Source: Porodaedalea pini (lineage: Eukaryota > Basidiomycota > Agaricomycetes > Hymenochaetales > Hymenochaetaceae). From it: a DNA stretch of 64,000 nt. The first letter of the stretch is position 1; every line of letters starts with the position of its first letter. The translations under genes were made by a program, and so were the position numbers. Location: positions 1,054,001-1,118,000 of the forward strand of contig NBAY01000004.1 in NCBI GenBank assembly GCA_002794775.1. The letters run 5' to 3'. The notes below the pieces were generated by a model that saw nothing but the letters and a program-made list of their open reading frames with translations, did not search any database and was not told the DNA's origin. This document shows, piece by piece, positions 1 to 10,325 of this stretch.

Positions 1-79
1 TGACGTTCGAGCTTTCGTCTCTACCTTACTCTCCCCTTCTCTCAACTCCCATATTGTCGACAAATAACGGCGGTACATC

Positions 80-3000
80 ATGTTTAGAGGGGCTGCATCC
101 AACTCATATGAGGATATCGTCGGTACGTGCAACACACGGTTCACTGGCGCCATTCCACGAGCTCATTGCTACTGTCGGAAACACAGCGAAAACGACCGAC
201 GAGAACCTGACGAGCGAAAACTGGGAGCTCATATTGAACCTCTGTGATAAAGTACAGGAGGAGGGAGAGCAGGGGTACGTGCAAATTACTCGTTGTCTCA
301 AGATCAGTTCAAGCTCATGCTGGGAATGCGCAGCGCGCGAAATGTCATCGCCGCAGTGCTCAAGAGGCTCGCACACCGCAACCCCAATGTCCAACTTTAT
401 GCGCTCGCTTTAGCAGAAGCACTCTCAAAGAACTGTGGAACGCAGGTAAACCGCGAGATTGCGTCTCGCTCGTTCACCCAAGGACTGGAACGCCTCATCA
501 CGGATAGGGTACGCTAAAAGCATTGATGGCCCTCTTGCTCTCTAACCTTTTCATCAGACTAGCCACGAGAAGGTCAAGCGGAAGGCATTGTCCTTGATTA
601 GTATGTGGACGGCTGATTTTGAAAATGATCCTTCGCTTGGAATCATGGAGGAATGCTACGAGAATATGAAGAGCAAAGGTACGCGTGAATGCCTGTTTCG
701 ACCATTGATTCTTGTAAACACACCGCCGGACTAGGCTATAAATTCGAAGAGCCGCAAGAGCCACCACCACCACAGGTAGATGATGAGATCCGTCGTCGAG
801 AGGAGGAGGAACTCCAGCGTGTTCTGGAAATGTCTGTCCTCGATAAGGGTGGTCGCAGCGTTTGGAACTCTTATGGCGGTGGTGCGTCCAGCAGCGCAGG
901 GCCCTCTAGTTCAACTTACAATGCTGGACCGAGTCGAGCTACCGAAGTACCTGCAAGTGGAACTTCAACTCGATATGGCGTGGACTACGGCTACGCGAAA
1001 AATACAAGTGGCTACGTCCCTGCACGCACACCTTCGCCTAAGGCCCAATCACCCACCATTCCTATCAGCCCTTCACCGTCCCTGCCGAGTTATGCGGCTG
1101 CGTCATCCGGTTCGGTGCAAATAAAGTCGTCTTCTCAGACTTCCTTACCTCTTACTTCAGTCTCGCGTGTTCGAGCCTTGCATACTTTTGAGGGGACAGA
1201 GCAAGGCGAACTGACCTTTGAGAAAGGGGACATCATCAAGGTTGTCGATCGCAATTATAAGGACTGGTGGAGGGGACAACTGAAGGGTCGAACAGGCATC
1301 TTCCCTGTTAATTATGTCGTAAGCAGTACACATATATTTGATGCTGAATTATCCATTGAAAGTAACGTGATTTTTCTACAGGAACTTCTTCCGGATCCTA
1401 CGCCGGAGGAAATAGCAAGGGAAGCTGAGCAGGAGGCCGCAGTTTTTGCCCAAGCAGCTAACATAGACAAGCTATTGAGCATGCTTCGGGGCTTAGATCC
1501 TGCAAGAGACAGTCTTGCGGACAACGAAGAAATCCAGGTGGGAGCCTCCTTATATTTTGGACTAGAAATTTGATTGATTGATTCATATTTTAGGAATTGT
1601 ATCGCACAAGCATGAGCCTGCGTCCGAAGATAGTCAAACTGATTGACAAATACAGCCAGAAGCGAGGTCAGTAGATTTGCGGTAACACTTCTGCTTGTAG
1701 CTCACGATTCGATATCTCTCAGCCGAGCTTGTTTCTATGAACGAAACCTTCGTCAAGGCGCGGACTATGTTTGATCGTATGATGGAGGAGAGTTTGGCTC
1801 GTCACAGCGGGCGTAAGTAGCTATGCTTATATCCTCCGATGAAGTATATAAGTTTACAATCGTCTAGTTTACGATGAACGACCAGCATTCCAGCCGGTTC
1901 AATCTCGTCAGGACTATCGTGCTCCTGGGTACAGTGGACCCTATGACCAAGGTTTTGCTGGTTTCCCGCAGCCAAACACCGGTTACCCTGCAGCGACACC
2001 AACGCCAGGATCTCAACCTTATGCGGCTCCTGGATATCCTACTCAGCGGCCTTCGTTCGGCCCTTACCCTGTGCAACAGGCGACAAGCCCATACGGCCTG
2101 CCTCAGCCTCAAGCCCCTCCGGAAAGTGCTGCTTCTTATGGCTCATTCCAGCAGCCTGCCGTCGGTCAGCCGCAACCTGGACCTCAACCTCAGGTTCAAG
2201 GAGCTCCTCAGATGTATGCTCAGCAGCAGCCTCATCCTCCCCAACCTCAGCAGCAGCAGCAGCACCAGGCGCAGGGCCCAGCTCAAACCCCCGTGCAATC
2301 ACAGGTACAGCAGAATGGTTATCAGGAGCCAGCTCCGGCAGTTCAGACTCAACCTCAGGCTCAGGCTCAGGCTCAGGCACAGCCGCAATCTCAGGCGCAG
2401 GGACAGACACCCACTATCACGCAAGGGCCGCCATATGTGTATGATCCGAATGCGACTTATCCCGACCCCAATGCACAAGCATGGGCACAGTATTACGCGG
2501 CAGGAGGGGTCGATCCTACGGGGGCGGTTTACTTCATCTCTGTTCCCGGTATAACGGACGGTCAAGCGCAGCACTCTCCTTCTGGCCAGCCTCCTGCGCA
2601 ATCTCAGCCTGACCAGCAAGCATCGCAGGGAGGATCGACGGACGCTCAGCATATACAACCCGCTGGCTCTCCGGCTGCTGAAAGAACCTCGTTTTATCAG
2701 GCTCATCCCAGTCATGCTCCTGGATACGCTGCGTCCCAGCCGCAGCCTGTACAGAACGGAAGTGCGGTTTCATTAGGCTCCTCGGCACACGGATATGCGC
2801 AACAGCCCGTCGGTGCACCGCAGCAGTACCAATCCCAGCCCTCCGGTGGCTCGCCTACTCTCTCTAACGCGTTGCACAGAGGGGGTTCGTTCTACGGCGC
2901 GGCGCAGCCTCAGCCGAGCTCTCCTGGCGCGGGTGCCCCGCCAGCTCAACAGGCATACCCGCCGAACCCCTACCCAGATTCTGCTCACGCTGCCGCTGCC

Positions 3001-3153
3001 TCACCACCTGTCGGACATCCAGTGGACCTGCATGCACAGTCCGGATACAACGTAAACTCTCAATATGCGCAGATGCACGGTCAGTTCGCTGCGATGGGCA
3101 TGGGTGAGCCACGGTCACCTTCTGCGGTGACTCCTGCAGTTCAGACTGCTTAG
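80..3153 (+). CDS. HSE1: Class E vacuolar sorting protein HSE1 (STAM homologue, ESCRT-0)
   Basis: ESCRT-0 subunit that, with Vps27, binds ubiquitinated cargo on endosomes. Nine exons fit: 80-122, 187-274, 334-508, 558-678, 735-1318, 1382-1537, 1594-1666, 1723-1812 and 1868-3153, all with GT-AG borders and phases that sum to 871 residues. The N-terminus is a VHS domain (KTTDENLTSENWEL, then REIASRSFTQGLERLI). It is followed by a UIM-like EEEELQRVLEMS, an SH3 domain (ALHTFEGTEQGELTF ... WWRGQLKGRTGIFPVNYV) and a GAT-like helix (ELYRTSMSLRPKIVKLID). The last exon is a Gln/Pro/Ala-rich low-complexity tail of about 425 residues, longer than in yeast. The start at 80 is chosen because MFRGAASNSYEDIV matches the usual short HSE1 leader. 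Identity is firm; individual splice sites are inferred. Confidence 0.93.
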
Positions 3154-3931
3154 GCTCTGCGTTTGTCTGTGGAAGGATGTAGGGAGGGAATCATAGGGTG
3201 TTCGCGACAAAAAAAGGACTATGTCGTGGAGCTGCACTGCACCTTGCGGCTGTACTCTTATGAGTGTGTATACCTTGTGTTCGAGTTTTTATGTCCAGTC
3301 TCGCGCTCCAGTCTCTGTCGATTTCTTGTATATGTTCACAATCGATAAACTTCATACCCGGTCAGCGATAGTGTGAGGTGAACCTTCGAGAAATTCTGCA
3401 AGTCTCCAGTCTGTGTGACTTCGTTGATCAGTCGCAAGACAACTGATCACAGTAGTACTGATCTGATCGCTTTGCTTCGTTTCCTCACTTGAGACTCTGG
3501 ACTACTTGTCGTCATGGAATGTGGAATGCAGGGGGGGGGGGGACAAGACACGTATCCTTCCTTTTATTCTAGCGAAACCATGAGAAAATGCATGTAGAGC
3601 AAACGATCCGTTTCCAGATGCCCGAGTCCTAGCCACTGCCGGCGGAGGGGAGGAAAGTGTGTGTGAGAGAGAATAATATCCATGGTAGAGAATAGAGTAT
3701 GAAGCACGAAGAAAGAGTAGGAGATATTTGACTATATACAGAATGAGCGGGGACTAGATAACAATACACAAGCCGTATTAAAGCCCGACGGAACGGCCGT
3801 GCGGGGCAAATGGAAGGACGTTCAGGCATTCCTGTTAGGTTCCGTCATATATATGTGGAAGTCACAGAGAAGCGGCGAGCGCAATATAAATCTTGTTTGA
3901 CTGCGTTCTGAGTTCTAACGCGCTACTAGAA
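3154..3931. other. Intergenic, convergent 3' ends; G12 tract
   Basis: Stretch between the convergent ends of HSE1 and the next gene. No coding sequence is supported. It holds a run of twelve G at 3531-3542, a likely length-variable homopolymer. Confidence 0.6.
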
Positions 3932-5508
3932 TCAGTCCCAAACGAGCTTCCCGCTCTCCGCAACGCTCGCCTTCATCCCGCCGCTGACGTTCTTTTTGCT
4001 GCCCGAGCCCGAATATTGCTCCGCGATCCGCACGCGCTCAAGCTCGCGCCGGTGCCGGGCGAGGCGCTCCAGGCGCTCCTGCTCCTGTGTATCCTTCTCC
4101 AACCGCGCCGCCTCGCGCCGTTCGGCGTTCTGGCGCTGGCGCTTCGTGGGTGCACTCTGTGCCGAGCTTGCGCGCTGCGCGAGGGGAAGGGAGTCGGCGG
4201 AGGAGGCCATGCCGGAGGCTGAGCGGTCGAGTTCTGTTCGTTTGCAGTATCAGTATAGTATAAATTAGCGGGTTAGGATAGATGTACTGACTGCTTTTCT
4301 TTTTGCTCTTGACTTCTTCCCAGACGTCGTCTGCGTCGCCGTCTGCGCTCGTTCCGTCATCCCCGCGAGCGTACTCTTCATAGTCACCCCATGAGAAACC
4401 CTCCGCAGGCTTCTCGCCGGGAGCGGGCTTGACGCGTATGACGCGTGCTAAAGTCGGCTGCAAGGGCTCATCCTCCATACTAAATGCAATTAAAATCAGA
4501 AAATTAAAGCAAAGTCCAGGAGAGAACAACCCACTCTTCGACTCCCGTCTTTCGCGGACGAGGGAGCATACGCTCCGCAAAGGTCCTGCGGTTCTCAGGT
4601 TCCTGTACGCTCCCCTCGTCTTCCTCCGTGTTCTCCGGGTCCGTCACGCCGCTTGTTGTGAGGTTCGTGTCGCTCGTCAGCAGCTCCGGGTCTGTCTGTG
4701 CGGCCTCGGTCTGTTGAGCCTTCTTACGCGTCGAGACCCGCGTCCACGACGCGTCTTCCGGCGCGTCGCTCATGGTCAGGCTCATGCCCATAGCCTGCGA
4801 GGACGGCACTGAAGGTGTACTTGCGGGCTTATCAGCCGCCTTCGCGCCTGAGCTCGCCGCGCCGCCTGCCGAGCCCGCAACAGCAGCAGCAGCAGCGTCG
4901 GCCTTCGCGCCCTTGCGTCTCTTCTGCTTCTTTGACGGGCCCGCCGGCTCTGGCGATGCTCGTGCCGGAGTAGGTTGGTTGACAGAAGTCTCGATTAGCT
5001 TACTCGAAGCGGGTACTTCCTTGTTATCGCCATCGCGCGCCGCGCCGGACGAGGCTGCTGGGCCAGGCGGGGCAGCCTGAGCTTTCTTTCCCTTCCTGCG
5101 CGGCTTCTTCTCCTTGCCCTCCGCCTCGCTCGACATCGCCGTCGCCGTCGCTTCCGGGTCGAACGCACCAGGGATGAGGCCCCTTGACGCCTCCGCCCGT
5201 GCCCGCGCTTCCGCCAGCTCAGCAGCCGTCTCGGCCTTTACACGCGCGAGGAGCTCGTCAATCTCAATATCAATGTCGCGCTCCGATTTGTTCCCGCTTC
5301 CAGCTGTGGCATTCGCGTCTTTCCTCTTCTTTCCCCTGCTTTTCTTGCCACTCGGCGCAGCGCCAGCGTTCTCCGAGGCGCCAGCATTCTTTTCGCTCTG
5401 GTCGACGTCCGCGACGCGCTTGTAGACGGTGTACGCGGTGACCGTGCCCGCGAGGAGCGCGCCGACGGCGGCTGCTTCTGTCGTTACAGAGCTCTGCACG
5501 ACGCCCAT
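3932..5508 (-). CDS. Membrane-anchored Lys-rich protein of unknown function
   Basis: Three exons (5508-4535, 4479-4292, 4233-3932) splice in frame to 487 residues. The start at 5508 (MGVVQSSVTTEAAAVGAL) is preferred over the in-frame upstream Met because it puts a hydrophobic Ala/Val/Leu segment (about residues 10-30) at the extreme N-terminus, a probable signal anchor. Then come long Lys/Arg/Ala/Ser-rich low-complexity stretches (KKSRGKKRKD, KKQKRRKGAK), a short conserved-looking block (RTFAERMLPRPRKTGVE, FSWGDYEEY) and a C-terminal coiled coil rich in Arg/Glu (RQNAERREAARLEKDTQEQE) ending KLVWD. The layout suggests an ER-anchored protein with a charged cytosolic tail, but I recognise no named domain. 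Basidiomycete genomes seem to carry similar proteins (from memory, not checked). Confidence 0.75.
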
Positions 5509-6110
5509 GGTGAAGTGGAGGTCAAGAGTAAGCAAGCGTTCTGACACGTATGTAGCTTGTTGTCGAAAGTAATTATGGAACCCAAGCGGACGCCCGTGAG
5601 AGTCTATTTTCGGTCAGGCACCTGAAGCGATCCAAGTAAGCTAAGGCTGTAATTACTACAGAACAACGGGATTCTACTCAAAATGTTTACAATGCGTGTA
5701 AGGTAAGGGATGCGTATGGTGTAAGAGCAGTGGCAAACAAGACTTCATACGATCGCTGGTAACACGGGTATGCGTGGATGGTATGAGACGGAGAACACGT
5801 TGATACAACGAATGGATGAATGAATGAAATGTTGGAGAACGTGAAAAGTAGAAATGAGAACAAAACGAGTGTCAGTGTATTAGTGGAGGAATGCACGTCA
5901 TGTAGCTGTAGCTCGATGCATGGGTCCGGATAAAAGACAAAAAAGCACAAACAGGTTTAACAAAGATTGGGACACGGTGAGATCATGATGCAAAAGAAAA
6001 GAAAAGAATATACGTGAGGAATGTAGAATGAAATGAAATGAATAATAAAAAAACGCAGACCTCCCGTCCAGACAGTGGTGCCAACTTATATGTACAACAG
6101 CCCACCTCGA
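5509..6110. other. Intergenic
   Basis: Between the start of one minus-strand gene and the end of the next. A-rich on the plus strand near 5990-6050. No supported gene. Confidence 0.5.
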
Positions 6111-9100
6111 TCAGAAATCCAAGTACGCAGAGTTGCGAATAGACCCGTACGCAGACTCTCGGATATGATCGGACAGCAGACCGCCCACGCCGACATGCAG
6201 CGTCCCTCCGGCCTTCTCACTGCGGTCCAGCAAGTCGTTCCACTTGTCGACCTTCTCCTTCTCCGTCCACATCGGCTTCGCCGCCATGCCGCCCATATCG
6301 CGGAACGTCATCGTGCTCGACGCGGAGTCCGATGCCGACACGGGCGACTGCGAGTCGAGGAGCTCCGGCGGGGGCGATGGAGACGAGCAAGGTGAGGAGC
6401 GCAGCACGCTCGGCCGTGCGGTGGATGCCTGGCTGTGCGCGCCAATTGAGGCGCGCCCCGTACGTTCTTCAAAGACTGTCCGTGCAAGGGAGGGAGACGG
6501 TGAATGCGAGCTATGAGAGGAATGAGAGGACTGGAGGACGCTGGGCGCTGCAGGCCCGCGGCGCAAGCTGCGAGGTGGGCGGGGAGGCGGTTCAGAGGGA
6601 GATTTGAGCGAGGATGCAGGAGACGGGGTCGGAGACGGAGAAGGCTTGCTCGGTCCGAAATCGACACCAGTGAACGCAGATACGACACTTGCGCCCGTAT
6701 TCGTGCCCGAGCGATTCCGGATGCCAAACGTGTTGATAACATTCTCAGCGGAGAACGAAGGAATGGTCGGCGACTCTGAGCGGTATTCATCCGATTTTGC
6801 CTGAGTGGTACGGCGAGGAGGGACAGGCAGCGCCTGATGACACGTGGGTTCCTCGCCATAGAACAAGTTGTCATATCCATCCGTGACCGTACCCTTCGCA
6901 TCCCGAGAGTCCGGCTTGTCCTTCGCGTCATCCTCTTTCCGCTCGTCGAAGTTCAGATTGAAGTCATCGAACAAATACAGTGTCTCCGGCGGCAGGATGT
7001 GCTGCCCGAGCACAGGCTTGCTCGCGATCCTCCCATTGGTATGTGTTAGGTCTCCGTACGACGTCGCCGACGAGCGGTCCGACTGCTTGAACGACGACGC
7101 AATGTCGGACGACATGGGTGAGGACGAGCGTGTCGTGGCGCTCGGGCGGGTATCTCGCGTAGGGGACGCCCCAAGGGTCTGGAGCTGCACCTGCACCTGT
7201 CCCATCGATGGCTTCTTGCGCAGCGTCGCGAACCGCCCTCCCTTTCCGAGTTCCACAGCACTCAGTGCGGGTGCCGTCGAGGGCCTGCGGGTATGCGCCA
7301 GCGACGGTCGCATATCGGGTTTACTCGATGTCGCACTGGCATATGCGTCCTTGTCCTCCTCCTTGCCTCTCCCCGACGAGCCCTCTGACTCCCACGCACG
7401 AAGCCTGGACTTCTCCTTCTCAATGTCGAAGGTCGGCGACGCAGAAGAGGACGAGAGGTCGCGCGGGAGGGCAGGGACGGGCGGGACCACCTCCGCTGAG
7501 GCGCGCTTGTATTTGTCCTTCAGCGTGTTCGAGCTGATACGCTTCACGAGGCCCCACAGCTTGCTCTTGTCTTTCTCCCTCTCCTTCTCCTCTTTCTCGT
7601 GTTTCGAGCGCGACTTTCCGCCCATGTCGCCTGCCCGCTCCTCTCGACCCCACGCACCAGGAACAAACGCCTTCGGGCTCGGCACCGCACCATTCACCGC
7701 AGACGGCAAGGCCGATCCCGACTCCGTGCGCTGCACAGCGACGAAGCTGTCCATCGAGATCTTCAGCGGCTGGAGCTGCGCGTTCTTCTCGCGCGGCAGC
7801 GTCGCCGAGCGCCTGCCAGACGACGAGGTATTCAGCGTCAGGCTCGGGCGGCTGCGCACATGACCTTCAGTGCCGAAGCCGTCCTCGCCGCCCGAGAGCA
7901 CGTCGCCGAAATCGTCTTTGCCGTCCCGCCCATCACTACTGTCCTTCCCGCTCTCCCTCCCCCCACTACGCGCAAAGCTCCCGTCCCGCCTAAACTTCCC
8001 CGACATCTTGCGCGAGAGCTTCCGCCGCAGCGTCAGCGAGGCGCCCGGCTTCTCCTCCACACCGGCACCAGCAACTGTTGTGTCAGAGACACCAGGAATC
8101 GCTGCCGGTGGTCTAACCGTATCCGCACCATGCACAGATGACGAAGACGTCGCCGCCGTCGCGACCAGAGATATCTCCGTAACGACCGCCTTCTCCGTCG
8201 CCTTCGCCCTGCGCTCGTGCCCGCGGTCGAACAACCCCCACGCGCTGTCCCGGGCGGATCCTATCGCAACGACGCGCCCCGTCGGCTCGCCGAAGACTGT
8301 GTAATATGGCGTGGGCGGATCACCTGCGGGACTGACGTCGCCCTTGCTGTTGGAATTAGAGGTTGCGGAGATGGTGGTCGCGGCGTTCGCGCTCGCCCGA
8401 CGGGAAAGCACTTTTCCCCTTTCTTTGTCCTTGACACGCACCGTCCGCTGCGCGCTTTCGCGGTCCTTCGGGCTCGCTCCAAGGTGCATCATTTCAGGCG
8501 TCTCAGCATCCCGTCCAGCCTCGCTTTCAAGCTCTGCGCGCCGACGCTCTTGCTCTTTGTAAGCATGCGCAACAATTTCTGCAGGCGTCAGGCCGGCGGG
8601 CGACAGCGAGTCTGACATGCGCATTACAGCTGAATTGGGCGACGACTGGCCCGCACGCGCAGACCGTGAACGCGCACTCGTGCTTGTCAGAGGCGACGGG
8701 GTCACAGACGCAGACAGAGATGCAGGGGATGGCGCCGCGAACGACATCGGCGTAACAGGCGAGCGATCCCGCTCCCGATCCGCCTCGCGCGCGCCCAGCG
8801 CCGAAAGCCTTCTCACCGCGCTCGTCGTAAGCTGAATGAGCGGGCGAGCGCTCTTACTTGCCCTGCGCTCATGCTCCCGCTCGAGCGCGAGGCCGTAGGG
8901 ATACGCGGCGCCCTCTGAGGGTGAGGAAACCGAGTACGAGGAGCCCTCGCGTACGTGCACTTTGCCTCGCTCCCTTTCCCCTTCGCGCTCGCGCCCGAGA
9001 ACATGTCCCCATTCGAGACCTCTCGCGCGCCCGAGGCTGCCCAGCGCGCTCCGCGGCGGTTCCGGGTCTGACGTCGCCACTTTACGCGGGTGCTCACGAA

Positions 9101-10325
9101 GACCTGTGCTTGCACCCGTCACAGAATACACCGAAGGTGTCTCCGGCACACGGCTCCCCTCAACCCGCCTCCTCCTTGCCGCCAGGGCATACGCCCTATA
9201 CGAATCCGCACTCGTATCGGGCTCCGAACGCACGCCCCCCGCGCTCGCACTGCTCGCGGCGGGTTTCGAGAGCAGGCGCTTCACGCTGAAGCCAATCCCG
9301 AACTCTGACGAGAACGGCGAGCCGTACGAGCCGTCGGAGGCGTTTCCACAGGAGGATTTTTTGGAGATGGAGTTTGGGTTGGAGTTGGATAGGATGGCGA
9401 GTGAGGAGTCATCGCGCCGCGAGGCTGAGGTAGGCCCGAATGCGGGGGAGGAGGAGGGGGAGGAGCGCTGGCGGAGCGGCGGCCCGGTTTTAGATGGGAG
9501 CGAGAGCGGAGAGGAGGAAGACGAGGAGATGGAGTGCGAGGCCGGTGAGTGATTGTGATTTTGAGTCGACGCTGTGATACCATTGCTGCTTGGGAATGAC
9601 GAGGGCTGCGATGAGTTTATCTGGGACTCAGCTGGACGCGCGCTCCGAGGCGGGCGCACAGGAGCACTCAAGGACGAGCCCGTCAGAGAATGCACACTAT
9701 CATTCGCCGCCTGCGCCCGCAACGACGTCTTAGACCGCGACCTGGGCAAACCGCGCTCGACCTTGAGGTCTGTTGAAGAAGGGGTGCGCACCACTGCCTC
9801 ACCCCTCTTACTGCTGCTTGCCCCGCTATTCGGGCGTGTACGCGCCGACTCGGACGAGGGCACCCCGTCGATGTTGAGCTGCGGCGTGCGTCTGCGCGAC
9901 GGGTTCGAGCTATGTGACGAGTGCTTGCTTCCACTCCCGCTCCCGCTGCCGTTCGCGCTCAGCGTCCTCGTCCGCACGGAGCCCTGCTTATGCAACGAGC
10001 TCGACGGGGACGAGGATGAGGGGAATGCGCCGTTCGCAGGCACGAATAAGGACGCCGATACTATGGGGGAGGGCGGGTCAGCCGGGAGCGAAGCGGGCGG
10101 TGACGTGGATGAGAACAACGGCGTGCCTTCTTTGGAGGAGATGACGCCGAACTCGTCAGCGGCGGGCGGGCCCGTATGTATATGTGGCGTATGTGAATGT
10201 GCATGTACATGGGAATTAGAATGAGGATGTGCCGCGTTGGCCTGCCCACGCTCGCGCCGCAGGCGGTCCGTCGAGTACGAGCGTTTCAGTGCGCGCTCGT
10301 AGGACTTGGATCCGAAGAACGCCAT
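6111..10325 (-). CDS. Large Ser-rich disordered protein, intronless (1404 aa)
   Basis: A single uninterrupted ORF of 1404 codons opening MAFFGSKSYERALKRSYSTD. The sequence is dominated by Ser, Pro, Arg and charged residues with many poly-Ser and SGSGSGS tracts, so most of the chain should be disordered and a good substrate for phosphorylation. Short ordered-looking islands are the N-terminus, SKLWGLVKRISSNTLKDKYK near the middle, LYLFDDFNLNFDE, and the C-terminus (KWNDLLDRSEKAGGTLHVG ... SAYLDF). I recognise no catalytic domain. A single 4.2-kb exon is unusual here, where most genes have several introns. An AG that could close a 5'-UTR intron lies just upstream (about 10340). Long open frames on the plus strand within it are composition shadows. 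Confidence 0.8.
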   Translation of the reverse strand: MAFFGSKSYERALKRSYSTDRLRRERGQANAAHPHSNSHVHAHSHTPHIHTGPPAADEFGVISSKEGTPLFSSTSPPASLPADPPSPIVSASLFVPANGAFPSSSSPSSSLHKQGSVRTRTLSANGSGSGSGSKHSSHSSNPSRRRTPQLNIDGVPSSESARTRPNSGASSSKRGEAVVRTPSSTDLKVERGLPRSRSKTSLRAQAANDSVHSLTGSSLSAPVRPPRSARPAESQINSSQPSSFPSSNGITASTQNHNHSPASHSISSSSSSPLSLPSKTGPPLRQRSSPSSSPAFGPTSASRRDDSSLAILSNSNPNSISKKSSCGNASDGSYGSPFSSEFGIGFSVKRLLSKPAASSASAGGVRSEPDTSADSYRAYALAARRRRVEGSRVPETPSVYSVTGASTGLREHPRKVATSDPEPPRSALGSLGRARGLEWGHVLGREREGERERGKVHVREGSSYSVSSPSEGAAYPYGLALEREHERRASKSARPLIQLTTSAVRRLSALGAREADRERDRSPVTPMSFAAPSPASLSASVTPSPLTSTSARSRSARAGQSSPNSAVMRMSDSLSPAGLTPAEIVAHAYKEQERRRAELESEAGRDAETPEMMHLGASPKDRESAQRTVRVKDKERGKVLSRRASANAATTISATSNSNSKGDVSPAGDPPTPYYTVFGEPTGRVVAIGSARDSAWGLFDRGHERRAKATEKAVVTEISLVATAATSSSSVHGADTVRPPAAIPGVSDTTVAGAGVEEKPGASLTLRRKLSRKMSGKFRRDGSFARSGGRESGKDSSDGRDGKDDFGDVLSGGEDGFGTEGHVRSRPSLTLNTSSSGRRSATLPREKNAQLQPLKISMDSFVAVQRTESGSALPSAVNGAVPSPKAFVPGAWGREERAGDMGGKSRSKHEKEEKEREKDKSKLWGLVKRISSNTLKDKYKRASAEVVPPVPALPRDLSSSSASPTFDIEKEKSRLRAWESEGSSGRGKEEDKDAYASATSSKPDMRPSLAHTRRPSTAPALSAVELGKGGRFATLRKKPSMGQVQVQLQTLGASPTRDTRPSATTRSSSPMSSDIASSFKQSDRSSATSYGDLTHTNGRIASKPVLGQHILPPETLYLFDDFNLNFDERKEDDAKDKPDSRDAKGTVTDGYDNLFYGEEPTCHQALPVPPRRTTQAKSDEYRSESPTIPSFSAENVINTFGIRNRSGTNTGASVVSAFTGVDFGPSKPSPSPTPSPASSLKSPSEPPPRPPRSLRRGPAAPSVLQSSHSSHSSHSPSPSLARTVFEERTGRASIGAHSQASTARPSVLRSSPCSSPSPPPELLDSQSPVSASDSASSTMTFRDMGGMAAKPMWTEKEKVDKWNDLLDRSEKAGGTLHVGVGGLLSDHIRESAYGSIRNSAYLDF

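Noticed and set aside
6868..7863. 331-codon open frame on the plus strand inside the Ser-rich gene
   Set aside because: Antisense shadow of a GC- and Ser-rich ORF; no domain and no independent support.
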